From Lamellibrachia columna (taxonomy: Eukaryota; Annelida; Polychaeta; Sabellida; Siboglinidae): a stretch of DNA of 64,000 bases. Location of the stretch: assembly GCA_963662155.1 (NCBI GenBank), contig OY759265.1, positions 60,218,326 to 60,282,325 on the forward strand, given 5' to 3'. Both the position numbers and the translations under genes were made by a program. How positions within the stretch are numbered: the first letter of the stretch is position 1; each line of letters begins with the position of its first letter. This document shows, in pieces, positions 44,981 to 56,577 of the stretch. The notes below the pieces were generated by a model, which saw only the letters and a list, made by a program, of their open reading frames with translations, did no database searches and was not told the origin of the DNA.

Positions 44981-46424
44981 ATGTAGTGGAGACGACGGTA
45001 GTGAAACAGGATCAGTGATGTTAGAGAAAAGTCGACGACCAGTATCGATGCCAGCCTCAACCCGGACTTCGGGGATAAATAGGAGAGCAACGATATCCTC
45101 TTTAATCCACTGTTCGGTAAATTGTGTCTTCTGTCTAATCCACACTGGCACCACTGTCAGGGGTATGTCCTTCACACGAGAGCACGAAAACATTTATTTC
45201 AAAGTTCGCACGCACGCACACATTTAACAAATAGAGCCACTCAATGGCAAGTGGACAAAGTTGCTTTGAGTGGCAATATTGTGTAATTTTTTATGAATAT
45301 TGATTCAATATAGCGTTGTAGGACCGGGTATGTTAACGCATATTGTAAGACGCCGTAAGTCGGAGTAATGCGAAGCTTGATGGCATTATAATATTATTGT
45401 CTTCGCTTAGTGCTCTCTTTATTTCCTGTGTGTGGACCGACGCTCGGTGGCGGACCAACTACCTCCCGCCCCGTGGTATAGATCACACTTCATTACTCGG
45501 TTTCCCCACAGTGGAGCGATGTGGATGCGAGTCAGGTGGCCGCTTTGCCGAAGGATGTTTGGTTTGTCCCGCGGGCTGCCATCTGGAAAACATGCTGGTA
45601 TGCCGGAGATAATCGTGCTGAAGAACAGCTTTCAGACGGAGCACCCTGGGCAGGAGCTAAACAGGGTCGACTGCGGGTTGTAATGGTCGGTGTCCAGGGT
45701 TCTACGACGTAAGTATTTGCCTTGAAGTCATCGTGTACAGCTGGCGTGTCTCGTCTCGGGCGATCGGCGTTACTCGTTAGTTACACATCGTGTCTCTACA
45801 CAACAAAGCGTGTTAACCAGTACATACTGCGCCATCAAACCAGACATAAAACTTGTTTTGTGACAATATCGTTTGCGCGAAGACGGCTGAAGGGCTTTTA
45901 TTTATTTTCTTCATCCTTATTATGTGTTTTCGTTGTTTAAAAAAAATCGACTTAAAAATATGTATTACATATCACGATACCAACTACCGTGACATGATAC
46001 TGACAATATCACATATTCGTGTAAACCTACTACACGTCCACATGAAGTGATTTTGAGATGTACGGAAACATTTTCGTAACGCCTTCGAGAATACGAAACA
46101 ATAAACAACATGTGAACGTGTCGCTATATTCTGTCTTTTACGAATTTCCCATCGCGTTTCGTTTTTTTCAGAGGATTCAGTTTTGCTACAGAGCCGAATG
46201 CGAATTTCCTTAACATATTTACTTGTAAACCGCCTCATTGTGATACGAGTTCTCAAAGTTAAGAGATGTTAAAAACATGCGTTTTCTTAGAGTCTCAGAA
46301 CATTTCAAGCAGACTGGTACGCACAGACGTGATTCACGTTAACACGGGTGCCAATGCCAAAGTAGTGTGTATGACAACACCGACCGTCTGGCACGAGTCG
46401 GCTAGTGGTGTCGCTTACATTGAT
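44981..46424. other. Intergenic stretch with one weak exon candidate
   Basis: Apart from the candidate at 45512-45708 and short CACGCACG-type DNA near 45210, nothing is assigned. Confidence 0.5.
45512..45708 (+). CDS. Possible internal exon, unknown protein
   Basis: A pyrimidine-rich acceptor TTTCCCCACAG precedes 45512 and a consensus donor GTAAGT follows 45708. The 197-nt interval is open in only one frame (starting WSDVDASQVAALPKDV, later VPRAAIWKTCWYAG and VVMVGVQGST), and is more GC-rich than its surroundings. I recognise no domain and no neighbouring exon, so the splice sites and frame may be chance. Confidence 0.2.
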
Positions 46425-47354
46425 GTTATGATTATGGATATTGCTCGGCGTAGGCTATACCTAGGTTAACGTTATGATTATGGACATTGCTCGGCGTAGG
46501 CTATACCTAGGTTAACGTTATGATTATGGACATTGCTCGGCGTAGGCTATACCTAGGTTAACGTTATGATTATGGACATTGCTCGGCGTAGGCTATACCT
46601 AGGTTAACGTTATGATTATGGACATTGCTCGGCGTAGGCTATACCTAGGTTAACGTTATGATTATGGACATTGCTCGGCGTAGGCTATACCTAGGTTAAC
46701 GTTATGATTATGGACATTGCTCGGCGTAGGCTATACCTAGGTTAACGTTATGATTATGGACATTGCTCGGCGTAGGCTATACCTAGGTTAACGTTATGAT
46801 TATGGACATTGCTCGGCGTAGGCTATACCTAGGTTAACGTTATGATTATGGACATTGCTCGGCGTAGGCTATACCTAGGTTAACGTTATGATTATGGACA
46901 TTGCTCGGCGTAGGCTATACCTAGGTTAACGTTATGATTATGGACATTGCTCGGCGTAGGCTATACCTAGGTTAACGTTATGATTATGGACATTGCTCGG
47001 CGTAGGCTATACCTAGGTTAACGTTATGATTATGGACATTGCTCGGCGTGGGCTATACCTAGGTTAACGTTATGATTATGGACATTGCTCGGCGTAGGCT
47101 ATACCTAGGTTAACGTTATGATTATGGACATTGCTCGGCGTAGGCTATACCTAGGTTAACGTTATGATTATGGACATTGCTCGGCGTAGGCTATACCTAG
47201 GTTAACGTTATGATTATGGACATTGCTCGGCGTAGGCTATACCTAGGTTAACGTTATGATTATGGACATTGCTCGGCGTAGGCTATACCTAGGTTAACGT
47301 TATGATTATGGACATTGCTCGGCGTAGGCTATACCTAGGTTAACGTTATGATTA
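46425..47354. repeat. Highly homogeneous 46-bp satellite, 20 copies
   Basis: Unit GTTATGATTATGGACATTGC, TCGGCGTAGGCTATACCTAG, GTTAAC. I see only two substitutions across about 20 copies (GATATT in the first copy and GTGGGCTAT near 47049). Each unit contains the palindromes CCTAGG and GTTAAC. The near-identity implies very recent amplification or strong homogenisation. Confidence 0.97.
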
Positions 47355-47949
47355 CCAGCTTCGGCGACACGGTTTTGACTCTTGCACTTCCCTGTTGGGT
47401 CTGTAGAAAACACTGCCCGATTTGTTGGTTGTTGAAGTACTTTCATGTACAATAAAATGACATTCTACTGATGATAAAATCCAATCAATTGGCACCAAGC
47501 ATATCCATAATGACTTTAGTTGCCCCCCCCAAAAAAAAAAAACAGGCAAATGATTCGTAGGTCTGCGTAAAAATAAAAATTAGTGTCTTTGAAAACCCAG
47601 TCAAAGTTCTCATTTAAATTTCTCACGTAGAAAATGAATACAGAAAATATGTTATATAATAAAATTATGTTTTCAGTTCAGCGCTCTCGTGCCACCTGAT
47701 TCCACCTAACGGCGAGTATTCAAACAAAATAGTTCCCACATTGGCAATTAATTTTACATGATATTCCAATAACATGTGCTTTTAAAACCTTAATATTGTT
47801 GTATGACAGTATACAGTAATGAAGACATTTATTATTAAACGTAAACTAGATAGCCTTGCTTTGGTGCGATGCGACGGGAAGTTGCTCGACATTTTTTTTC
47901 CAAACAATCTCCATCGAGAATGAATTGCGTATAGTCGATACCGGTGGTT
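47355..47949. other. Intergenic stretch, nothing assigned
   Basis: AT-rich sequence with a C8A11 homopolymer junction at about 47523-47541. No gene seen. Confidence 0.6.
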
Positions 47950-47957
47950 GCTCTAAA

Positions 47958-50516
47958 AAGGGCGTTTTTTATTGAATGTTCACTGGGGGAGGGGGGCAAT
48001 GTCCTAAAAGGGCACTCCTAATGGTTAAAAAGGGCTGGGTCTTATTAATGATTATTTACATAACCATTAGGAATGTATGGAAGCTTTATATGTGTCAGTA
48101 TCGTTTTATCCACAAAGTTGTACACTGACCTCGGTATGAAAATAAATGTTACACATATATCCCAGAAATTGTTTTCTATTACATACACATGCAGTAGTTA
48201 TGGAAACATGACACGTCTCTTGCAACTTGCAAGTCAATACGTTTGACAGTCGTCTCAATTTGACTAAACGAGCCCCGTTTCGCGGGTGAATTTCCCAACG
48301 AATTCACGCTTCCCGCAGATGTCCCAATCTGGAGCCCCGCATCTTCTGGTCTTCTCCGGGAATTTGACGACAGCGGGTCGAGGGTCAAAGTAGGCGGTGC
48401 CCACATCATTCGGTGCCACCATGAGGCGGGTGTTTCTCGTGTGTGTCCTCACACGTGCTGGTGCGGTGATTGTCGACCACGAAGTTGTGGTGGTTCACGA
48501 TCCTTTCGGTCTGCATAGAGTGTGGACTCGTGCAAGCCAGATATGCCAACACCTTCTGAACTGAACCTGTGGTGACTGGCAGAAGTTGCCGCAGTCTGAA
48601 AGTCATCTTACAACCGAGATCACAGTCATCAGGCAGGAATGTCACATTCATCATGTTATTCCATTGCATGGCTGACCCGTCCGCAAAGTCAGATGCCTCG
48701 TTTGGGAAAAGGCGCCTGACGACGCGCACGCCATGTTCAACGAATGATCCCCGATTGCGTGACATCGCCAACCCCTTCATGTCTTTGATGACATCGTCCT
48801 GCTTCGGTACATGCGTTCAGAGAGCTATTCGTGGGATGCTTGCACGACCTCCATCCTGATTACTCGTGCATTACGGGGCGGTTTGTACAAACGAACTGGT
48901 GGTTCAACTTTCGCTGTGTTGGGTCCTCGTTGGTGCTATCGGTTGGGCAACTCGCTTTCTCCTCTCTTCTTCCCGGGAATGGTCCATCCCTCATCAGGAT
49001 CAACTTCTTAACAGCGTCAGTCACAGTGAGAAGACCACAGATGAACAAATCACTCCTTTGCAACTTCTTCTGGAGTGTTTCAAACATCTCCAGGATGTCG
49101 CCCATCGGTGAGGTGATCCACTTCTGTTGGTGGTTCCCGATTCTCCGAAACCCTTTGGCTTCAGCCTTCTCCTGTCTGTCGCTGGTACTTTCTGGTGCCT
49201 GCATATGTTCCCACACATTAACGCAGGCTGGTAGGTTATTCAGCACAGCATCCACCAGCTGCAGCTCGTGCTGGGCAAACCTGACATCGTGTCGCCGGGG
49301 GAACTATTTGACATTCCCGGCCTGCGCTGATAGCATCTTCATCCTTCTCGTTTTCTCGCATAGCGGCCAAAAGATGGTCCGACGCCAAATAAGCCAGAGA
49401 TCGCATCGGCCACGATCGGGCGGAGACCGTTTCGATTAGGCAGTCGTTGTATACGTCGACGGCTATTCGCAGAAGCATCGCAAAAACAGTCTTATTGTAA
49501 GCAGTGAGTGCGCGTAGCCATGGATGCGACGTTGTGCACTCTTCCCAGCCTTCGTCCATCTTCTTCTTGTTTGTTGCTATGTGCGGTTTAGAGGTCATAT
49601 GATCAATGACCCTTTCCACCCTATCACTACAGTCCGCCCTGACGCTGCTTGCTATTGTTAAAGTGCAATTTTTAGAACTTTTCGTTGCCATCTCCTTATA
49701 CTCCTGACATGTTGTGCATAAAATGTGAGCCCTTGTTCGGCCACATTTCTCTGCTGAAAAAGAGCGGAGCTCCGGGAATTTGTTGAAAACGTCTGCAATG
49801 GTTAATGGAATGCCTTTGTACGTCGCTGTGCGGGAACTTGACGGTCTCTGGCCTGAAGTTGCGTGGTCGATTTCTTGAGCAGGTGTCTGGGTAAGGTGAT
49901 GATCTTTGTCGTCAGGAGTATGGTCAGGTGTGATGGCAGTGAAAGAATCATGGCTGCTTGATGAACTGGCACTTGGGCTAGAGCACGACGAAGGCCGTAT
50001 CTCTATGACTGGTGGTACATCTTTGTCTTTGGGAGTGTCATCAGATGTGATGACATCGGATGGATCATGGTTCCCTGGCGGCATTGTGGGTAGTACTGGC
50101 AATGAGTCATTGAGGTTGCGACTACTACTGCCTATGATGTTGCCATTATTATTCGACTTTCGAGTCGAAAGTAAACCTCACCATTCGAGACGCATCGAAC
50201 ATGAAAATAGTAACCTGGCATCTAGTTATGGAACAGGAAATATAACGCCGTTTTTGAAAATGTAATATGCCCCTCTGAGCCGTATCAGTAAATTTATCTT
50301 TTGTAGACACATTGCTCTTCTATTACTTTTGAACTTTCTTGATTATGCCACCAATGAAAATTAACTAAAACACACTAAAAATACAAATTAAGCCCTACAA
50401 GGGGCTGGTTAGGGAGAATGGGGGCACGTCTGGGGGGCAAGTTTGTTTGACTGGGGGGAAAATGAAAGGGCTGGGGGCATCGCCTCCCCCCACTTTGTAT
50501 ATTAAAAAACGTCCTG
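47958..50516 (-). mobile_element. hAT DNA transposon, degenerate, both ends present
   Basis: Left end AAGGGCGTTTTTTATTGAAT; right end read inverted CAGGACGTTTTTTAATATAC. After this both ends continue into GGGGGAGG-type sequence (CACTGGGGGAGGGGGGCAAT versus AAGTGGGGGGAGGCGATGCC). The flanking 8-mers GCTCTAAA (47950-47957) and TCTCTAAA (50517-50524) match at seven of eight positions, as expected for the 8-bp target duplication of hAT elements. The interior holds a broken transposase on the minus strand. Confidence 0.82.
48264..50102 (-). pseudogene. hAT-family transposase (BED-type finger to hAT C-terminus), broken
   Basis: Minus strand. The N-terminal piece (50102 to 49236, 288 codons) has a Ser/Asp/Pro-rich leader. 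After it comes a zinc-finger-like C129-x2-C132 ... H168-x5-H174 (LCTTCQEY ... DHMTSKPH), as in BED-type fingers of hAT proteins and ZNF862/KIAA1586-like relatives. Further parts lie in other frames: LVDAVLNNLPACVNVWEHM (about 49255 on), a piece with FADGSAMQWNNMMN, and the hAT C-terminal dimerisation-like CTSPHSMQTERIVNHHN (about 48510). The tail is VGTAYFDPRPAVVKF and DWDICGKREFVGKF. An in-frame stop and frame changes near 49300, 48860 and 48440 make it non-functional. Family assignment is by motif memory plus the matching transposon ends. Confidence 0.72.
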
Positions 50517-50524
50517 TCTCTAAA

Positions 50525-53280
50525 TGGAAATGAACATTCTCCATGACTGTAATTTCAATACTAAAGTTGTGCGTTACACTTTCACTCCTCCCGGGGCCAG
50601 TTGATGTTTTACAGCTGCATGGCCGACGTCATATACCAACCAATCCCTATCGATATTTATAAATACTACACACGTGGAAGAAATAATATGTTTATTCTCA
50701 GAGCCACTCATGAATTTGCAACAAAGTACATTAGACACAATATAACACAGACTGAATGCTCCAAATATTATCCTTTAATTTTTTTACTCACAGCTTATAT
50801 GGTTTTTCCACTTACATTAAAACATACTTTATTAGGAAATGACTCGACAGTGTATACGGAACCCCTCAAAAACAATTAGATGGGAATATAATTACCTGTA
50901 ATATGTTACCTAATTTAGCTGCATATACGCATTAACTGGATAGTTAGCGTCCATTATATTGGCTAAGGTCAATACAGTGATTATGTTGGACGCCATGTTG
51001 GATTTCTACCACTAAACCACAATGGTTACCACACCAATTAATAACACCGAGGCATGGACCTTCTAAAAACACAACGAAAGTCTCCCCCTAGGTGGCACCG
51101 GTATCTGATTTGGCTAATTGACTATGTGCAGTTCTTCATGTTTCACATGTGCTTGCACAACTCGACAAGAGTGGATTGGAATTGATATAGTCTTACCGTT
51201 GTGATGACAGGGATCTACAGCGCCGTGTGGCCTCTCTGACAAGTTAGTACCAAGCCATCTCCGAATGGAGGAAGTCGGCGATGAAACGAGCCGGGTTACA
51301 AACGGACTCCATATGGACGAAACATTATCAGATCGCGAGAGGAGCGTTTTTGTCAGCGAATTCCTCGATTCGTCGGCGCCTGTGCCAAAACGAGCAGATC
51401 ATGTCAGATAAAACTCTCGCTTGATGCACGTGTGTGCAGTAACTGTGTACACCTCGTTAATCTAGCTACACCACGACACCGCTCAGTCAGCGTTTCTCCG
51501 TAGTAGACGACAAATCATGAAGCCCCCGAGGGGGGATGAGAACTCCATTGTTGGAGACGTTGGTGGGTCGACTGGCCACCCACCTTTGCTACTGTTAAAA
51601 AACAATAATTTTTGGCCTACTTAAGTAGCAAACGGACTATGAGTTTTTCCACCAGGTTACTGTCTCTGGTTGATATGTAAATTATGCATACACAATTATT
51701 TATTTTGCCGTGTGACCCGTTCCTTGGACATATGTCCCTCGTGAGAACCCAAGGCTGCTCGACTTAGGTAATTAATATTTTTAACGTCGTGCGTTGAAAA
51801 TGAACTCCCTCGCGGAAGTGTTCAACCTGGTCATTGCTAATTTATGTTTACGATGGTGGGGGGGACCTATTTGTGGAAACTATGGCGCAATCCTATCTTT
51901 TGTGATAATTAGTCCCGACAGTAGGGGAGCAAACGTGTCATCATCAAACCAACTACACTGTCTATTCTGTACAAGCTAGACACGGATGCAAGATTTAGCC
52001 GGAGGGAAATGGCAAGGGCTCTTCAAAGCGGACGACGGGCGTCGTTTCCTATCGGAGGGTGCACTTTTAACATTTATATTCATAATTTATTTGACAAGCA
52101 AAAAAGAGGTTCCGGAAATAGCTCAGCGGGGGTTAGATATAAATGGGGAAATGTACCTCCCCACCCCGAATCTCCCTGGACCCGCCACTGGAAGTATGTA
52201 TTGGATGTCAATATTTTTCTTCAACCTTTCGTCTGCACCTGTTTCCTCCTGCTATAATCGGGAACGAATCACTCTTAAGCTACTTATTTACCATTTGCAT
52301 TGGTTGATGTACTATACTGGCACCTGAGCCACCCGAACAACTGAACCATCCAGGTATGTATGCCAATCGCGTTTAAATTATACCCTTCTAAAGATACCGG
52401 TGTAAATATGCGAATACAAAGCCGTTACGGTATTTATCATGAAATAACAATAATGCTGTTTTTAATATGGGTGGCATCCAAATATTGGATTCGTCTACAT
52501 TACATATTGATTACGTATTGGAAAGAATTGTTTGTCGGCATTGCCAACTTATCATTGCCAACTTATCATAAAGTACCGGTGACGTATTAAGTTTGTGATG
52601 CATAATCACCGTTACATAGGGTTGACAATGTTGGTGGTACGTTGCTAAATTTGGTGTAAATTCAATAGATTATAATATCAACTTATAAATATGACGTAAG
52701 CATCAGCTCTTTTATAGTGTCACTCACTATATTCTGTTTGTTAATTCAACAATGTTGTTGAATAAATGTTACGTGTTTGTAATGTTGACGTCTCACAGTC
52801 CCGTGAAATAGCAATCAAGTTGCGCAGCTGACCAGTGATGTTGGAGTTCTGCCACTCTACCATCACTGGACAGCGGTGACCGCATACTGACCAACCATTA
52901 GTCATCCAGTGTAGCGTAATTACATATGCAATATATTTGATCTATGGCCAACAGTTGGCAACGCTACGAGTGCAGTCTTCGGCGACGTTATAACTAGAGA
53001 AGTGTTTTTCATCTTCTATCCTCTTGCGCCGAAGGTGTCGCATAGAACGAAAGTAGTTGCACGACACATTCCTCTGTCCTGAGCCGCAGCGGTAATTGTG
53101 ACTATTGTTTCGAGCTTTACGACCTTTCCCTCAATTGAAATTTTTTTACCAAAGTTTCTGTAGGCCTTTCTTTTTTCTTTTTCAAGTTGGATTCCACTAA
53201 GTGCTGCTTTTGGGTAGTATTTCTGTGAGCATTCTCAACACACGACGCAAGTCTGTCCATCTCTTCTTTTTATAGTTGTC
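50525..53280. other. Intergenic stretch, mostly unassigned
   Basis: About 2.7 kb. The only feature I can support is a solo transposon-like terminus at 52150-52192. Open frames up to 113 codons overlap that terminus and show no domain. Confidence 0.55.
52150..52192. mobile_element. Solo hAT-type transposon terminus
   Basis: Read inverted, the sequence begins CAGTGGCGGGTCCAGGGAGA and continues TTCGGGGTGGGGAGG, like the end of the MITE at 34496-34669 (CAGTGGCGTATCCAGGGGAG). I did not find the partner end, so the element is truncated or its extent is unknown. Confidence 0.5.
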
Positions 53281-53289
53281 ATCAATATT

Positions 53290-53366
53290 TAATAAGATTG
53301 TCACCCAAGGCAAAACACCCAGATGACAAGTGGACAAGGAAGCCATTGCTTTATCGAGAGTTCCAA
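53290..53366 (-). mobile_element. 3'-end fragment of the LINE family seen at 61.2-62.7 kb
   Basis: CAAGTGGACAAGGAAGCCAT followed by TGCTTTATCGAGAGT matches 61253-61287 (TGGCTTATCGAGAGT) with one or two changes. The preceding AAGATTGTCACCCAAGGC resembles AAGATTGCCATCCCAAAC at 61217. It is a short truncated copy containing only the 3' UTR and tail. Confidence 0.7.
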
Positions 53367-54199
53367 ATATATATATATAAGATTTACTGAAGTTAGCATT
53401 CTTCTCTTACTTCTTTGTTAGTCTTGTGTTCTCGCCAATGGATTGGATTTGTGTAGTTTTGATTGCTCGTGTTCACCTCAAGATTTTCGCTCCATACACC
53501 AGCACTGAGGTAACATTTGAGTTAGAGATATTCATTTTCGCAGACATACATATATTCCCTCGTTGCAACAACACAACCCCGGACCGTAGCATATCTGGCT
53601 CAGTATCGGAACATGTGAAGAACTATGTCTTGACTACTCATTTAATGACCATGCACAACAACCAGACGTGTTTGCGCCGAACGAAGGCCCTACAATCTTC
53701 TCCGACGGACAGTTGGCGGTGTCTGATATCTTAATAAGTACTTACGCACGGCAGCGAGCCGAGATGCCGTCTAAACACACAAACAACATCTTATCGTAGC
53801 ATCGTAATTATATACCCTGCTATTAGTAAACACATGCCCATACGCCGAAATGGATCGTATTTACTGAAGGAAGCGGCTCGGTTGTTGAGAAGGTATTCTC
53901 CTTCAAACCCGTTTACGATGTTTGTCACAGTGTGCTTGTTTACTTTATCGGATTTCTACATATGAAATGTTTTAATTAATTCATAATCTCAGGCAAGGCC
54001 TATGTAAAATGCTATTAGGAATTGACTAAAAGTTACACTGTTTGCATACGGTACAGTACTCACCAAGCAGTGACTGTGTCGTAGTTGTAGTATTGGACGA
54101 AAAAGAAGAATAAGAAGAAGTGTTCTTAATGTTCTATGGCTACCTAGATATGATTCTAACAGCAGCTGCATCCATTCCTACCCAACTGTCACGCTCTTG

Positions 54200-54245
54200 C
54201 GATCGTCGCTAGGTTACGGAACGCATGCGCGCTCGTTGCTAGGCT
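54200..54245. promoter_or_regulatory. Candidate promoter cluster: NRF1-like and RFX-like motifs
   Basis: ACGCATGCGC (54221-54230) resembles the palindromic NRF1 site. On either side, GTCGCTAGGTTAC (54205) and CGTTGCTAGG (54234) resemble RFX X-box sequences. The surrounding 300 bp is CpG-rich. No adjacent gene could be assigned. Confidence 0.25.
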
Positions 54246-55893
54246 GCTGTCGTGTTTATGTGGACCAGTTTTGTTTTAACGAAGCTGTCGACGATGTGAC
54301 GTGTTTGACCGACGGGTGTTGATGTTTTCTGCTCCAGCGCTCAGAGACGCGCAGCGTACGAGACATATTTAGACTCTAACCCCTCCCCTCAGCTGATACA
54401 GTTTCTGTAACGATCATTAGTAGATGTTGATCGGCTCACTGCGAGCGACATTTGCTCTGCATGACCGAGGCTGGATTATCGATGCGTGGCACTGTCGTGG
54501 TGGGTCGAGATACTGCGGGGGAGGCTAAAAATAATGTGAGATTTACAGCATGTTCCAATAAGGGAACATGTTTACTAGCTTCGATTCCAACTGCTCACGA
54601 GGTGGTCTATCTGCTTCGCTGTTTCCATCAACCCGAGTCCCAAGCATCCATAACTTGATTAATGTTGATGAATATCCGATGTTAGACCCTATGTCCATTA
54701 ATCCGCAAGAAAAGAAGAAACTATTGGTTCATATGTCTCTGGTTCTCCAGGATGTAGTACAACTATAGGCCTACACTTCATATGCATAGAGTCTATATAA
54801 TATTGGATTTCGAGTGACAACCTCGCTGTGCTGCTAACTGTCTTCCACACCTTGTTTTCTATTTCCCGGTGCTTCTCATGGTGGAGGGGAAGGTGGTGTC
54901 TGTTCTCCCACGTATTTGTGCACCGTGTGTCTCCTCGTCCGCCCGCCCAGGATGAGACGCCATCGCAGGCTCTATCTCTGGTCAAGTCTGAAAAACACAC
55001 ACCTTCAGTGACATGCGCGATTTCTCGTTCGCATCACTTGGCAACTGTAGGCGACGAGATAATACAATATGATGCCTTTAAGGTAGCAACATCAAAAAGT
55101 TAAAACAATGCATGACAAAATGTAGAAAGCGGACATTTTAAAACCACATCGGTAACCGAATTATTGCGCATTAATGTTTGAGAAAAATCGGAAAATGTTG
55201 AGTGTTCAAGATGACGAATGATATTAAATGTTTAAACCACATACAAGGGTGTAAGAACTGGAGTGGGGTAAACATATTATAGCTACTTGTGTATAATGTG
55301 GCCTGGTAGACTAGGCTCTCCGTTGACAATGATAGTTTTGTGGGTAACAAGGGGATTTGAAAACTGATTGAGTGATAATTATATATCCGACCCATTAACG
55401 AACTTATTTACATAAGTTATTATATTTCTTATTCAATTTATTTGTTTGTAATGCCATGTGATACACATGTTGTTAATAGGTGATAGGAATGTAACGTTGT
55501 AACACTTGATTGAGAACATTGTTTTGAGTATTTTGTGGTAGAATTTGTCCCGAGTTGTTTCTAACACAACGACGTTATTCAAGTACGTATGTGCTGCGGC
55601 CCGAAATAAACATGTTTCTTCACTTCGCTGACCAGTTCCCGCAGTAAACGCAACACCGGCTTATTCCACTGTAGCCAGACTTAGCCAGTATGCCTTATTT
55701 CTTTTTCTTTACCTAAAAAGGTGCAACATGCACCTAAGACAGCATCTCAGGAAGTAGCATGCCTTCAGACCGAGTTCAGACATGTGAGTCGCTCGTATTT
55801 TTTTAGTTCACTACACCACAAACACGCAACAAATCGCGCAAAAAAATGATTCCAAAATAGCTCGCTGAGCCCTCTGGGTCAAACTGGTAATTC

Positions 55894-56346
55894 GTTGCAG
55901 ATGGCGCGTTTCGATGGCTGCTGCTGCTGCTGCTAAAACGGCGCTTCGGCCCGAACACACGGAACGGACGAGTAGGCAAGTTGAACTGGTTTGTATTAAT
56001 GTAGCTGTTAATAATTATTGTAATATTGCGAAATGTTATAATGATAGAACTGAACTGAACAACATTGGTTGCACAACAACCCAACAATAAAAAGAGACCG
56101 TGTTGACTCTGTGTTTTGAAGACGATAATATTATTGACAAGTTCACATTTTCTTGATGTTGACATTGCAGTGTTCGGGAATTCTCATCAAACTTATTCCA
56201 AGCTCTGGTGTGTGCGATAATCGGCGGCGCCACATCCCGCAGTTTGGATGAGTGACGCTTTTCAACTAAATGTATCGGTTACGCCATCTGGCGAAGATAT
56301 AAGAACCTAGCACGCAATGTATCGAACACAGTGCCATCTGGTGAAT
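55894..56346. promoter_or_regulatory. Second cluster of CTCF-core-like motifs
   Basis: GCAGATGGCGCG (55897, plus), CGCCATCTGGCG (56282-56293) and GTGCCATCTGGTGA (56331-56344) all resemble the CTCF core CCASCAGATGGCRC, the last two in minus orientation. Pattern match only. Confidence 0.25.
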
Positions 56347-56577
56347 TGCATGGATATTATATTTTTGTTAGATTCACTAGCAGACGTGCCTAGTCTGCCG
56401 CTTTGGCGTGAGAACCACATTTTTCTTAAATTTGTATAGAATCTACAGCTCTACCGCTTTCGAGCCTAAATATACTGCCAACACGCACATGTCAAGTGAA
56501 CACTCTAGGAATCGATATTGTTAACGGGAAGAACCAATCGGTATACAATACTACGTGCACCAGTGGACAGCATATAT

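Larger units (their letters stand above)
53367..56575. other. Intergenic stretch with candidate regulatory sites
   Basis: No gene could be supported. It holds the CpG-rich motif cluster at 54200-54245, a (CTG)n run at 55918-55934 and the CTCF-like motifs at 55.9-56.35 kb. Open frames of 60-120 codons here lack domains. Confidence 0.5.

Noticed and set aside
44338..45090. 250-codon Pro/Ser-rich minus-strand frame
   Set aside because: Produced by a stop-free 22-bp minisatellite; the other frames over the array are open too.
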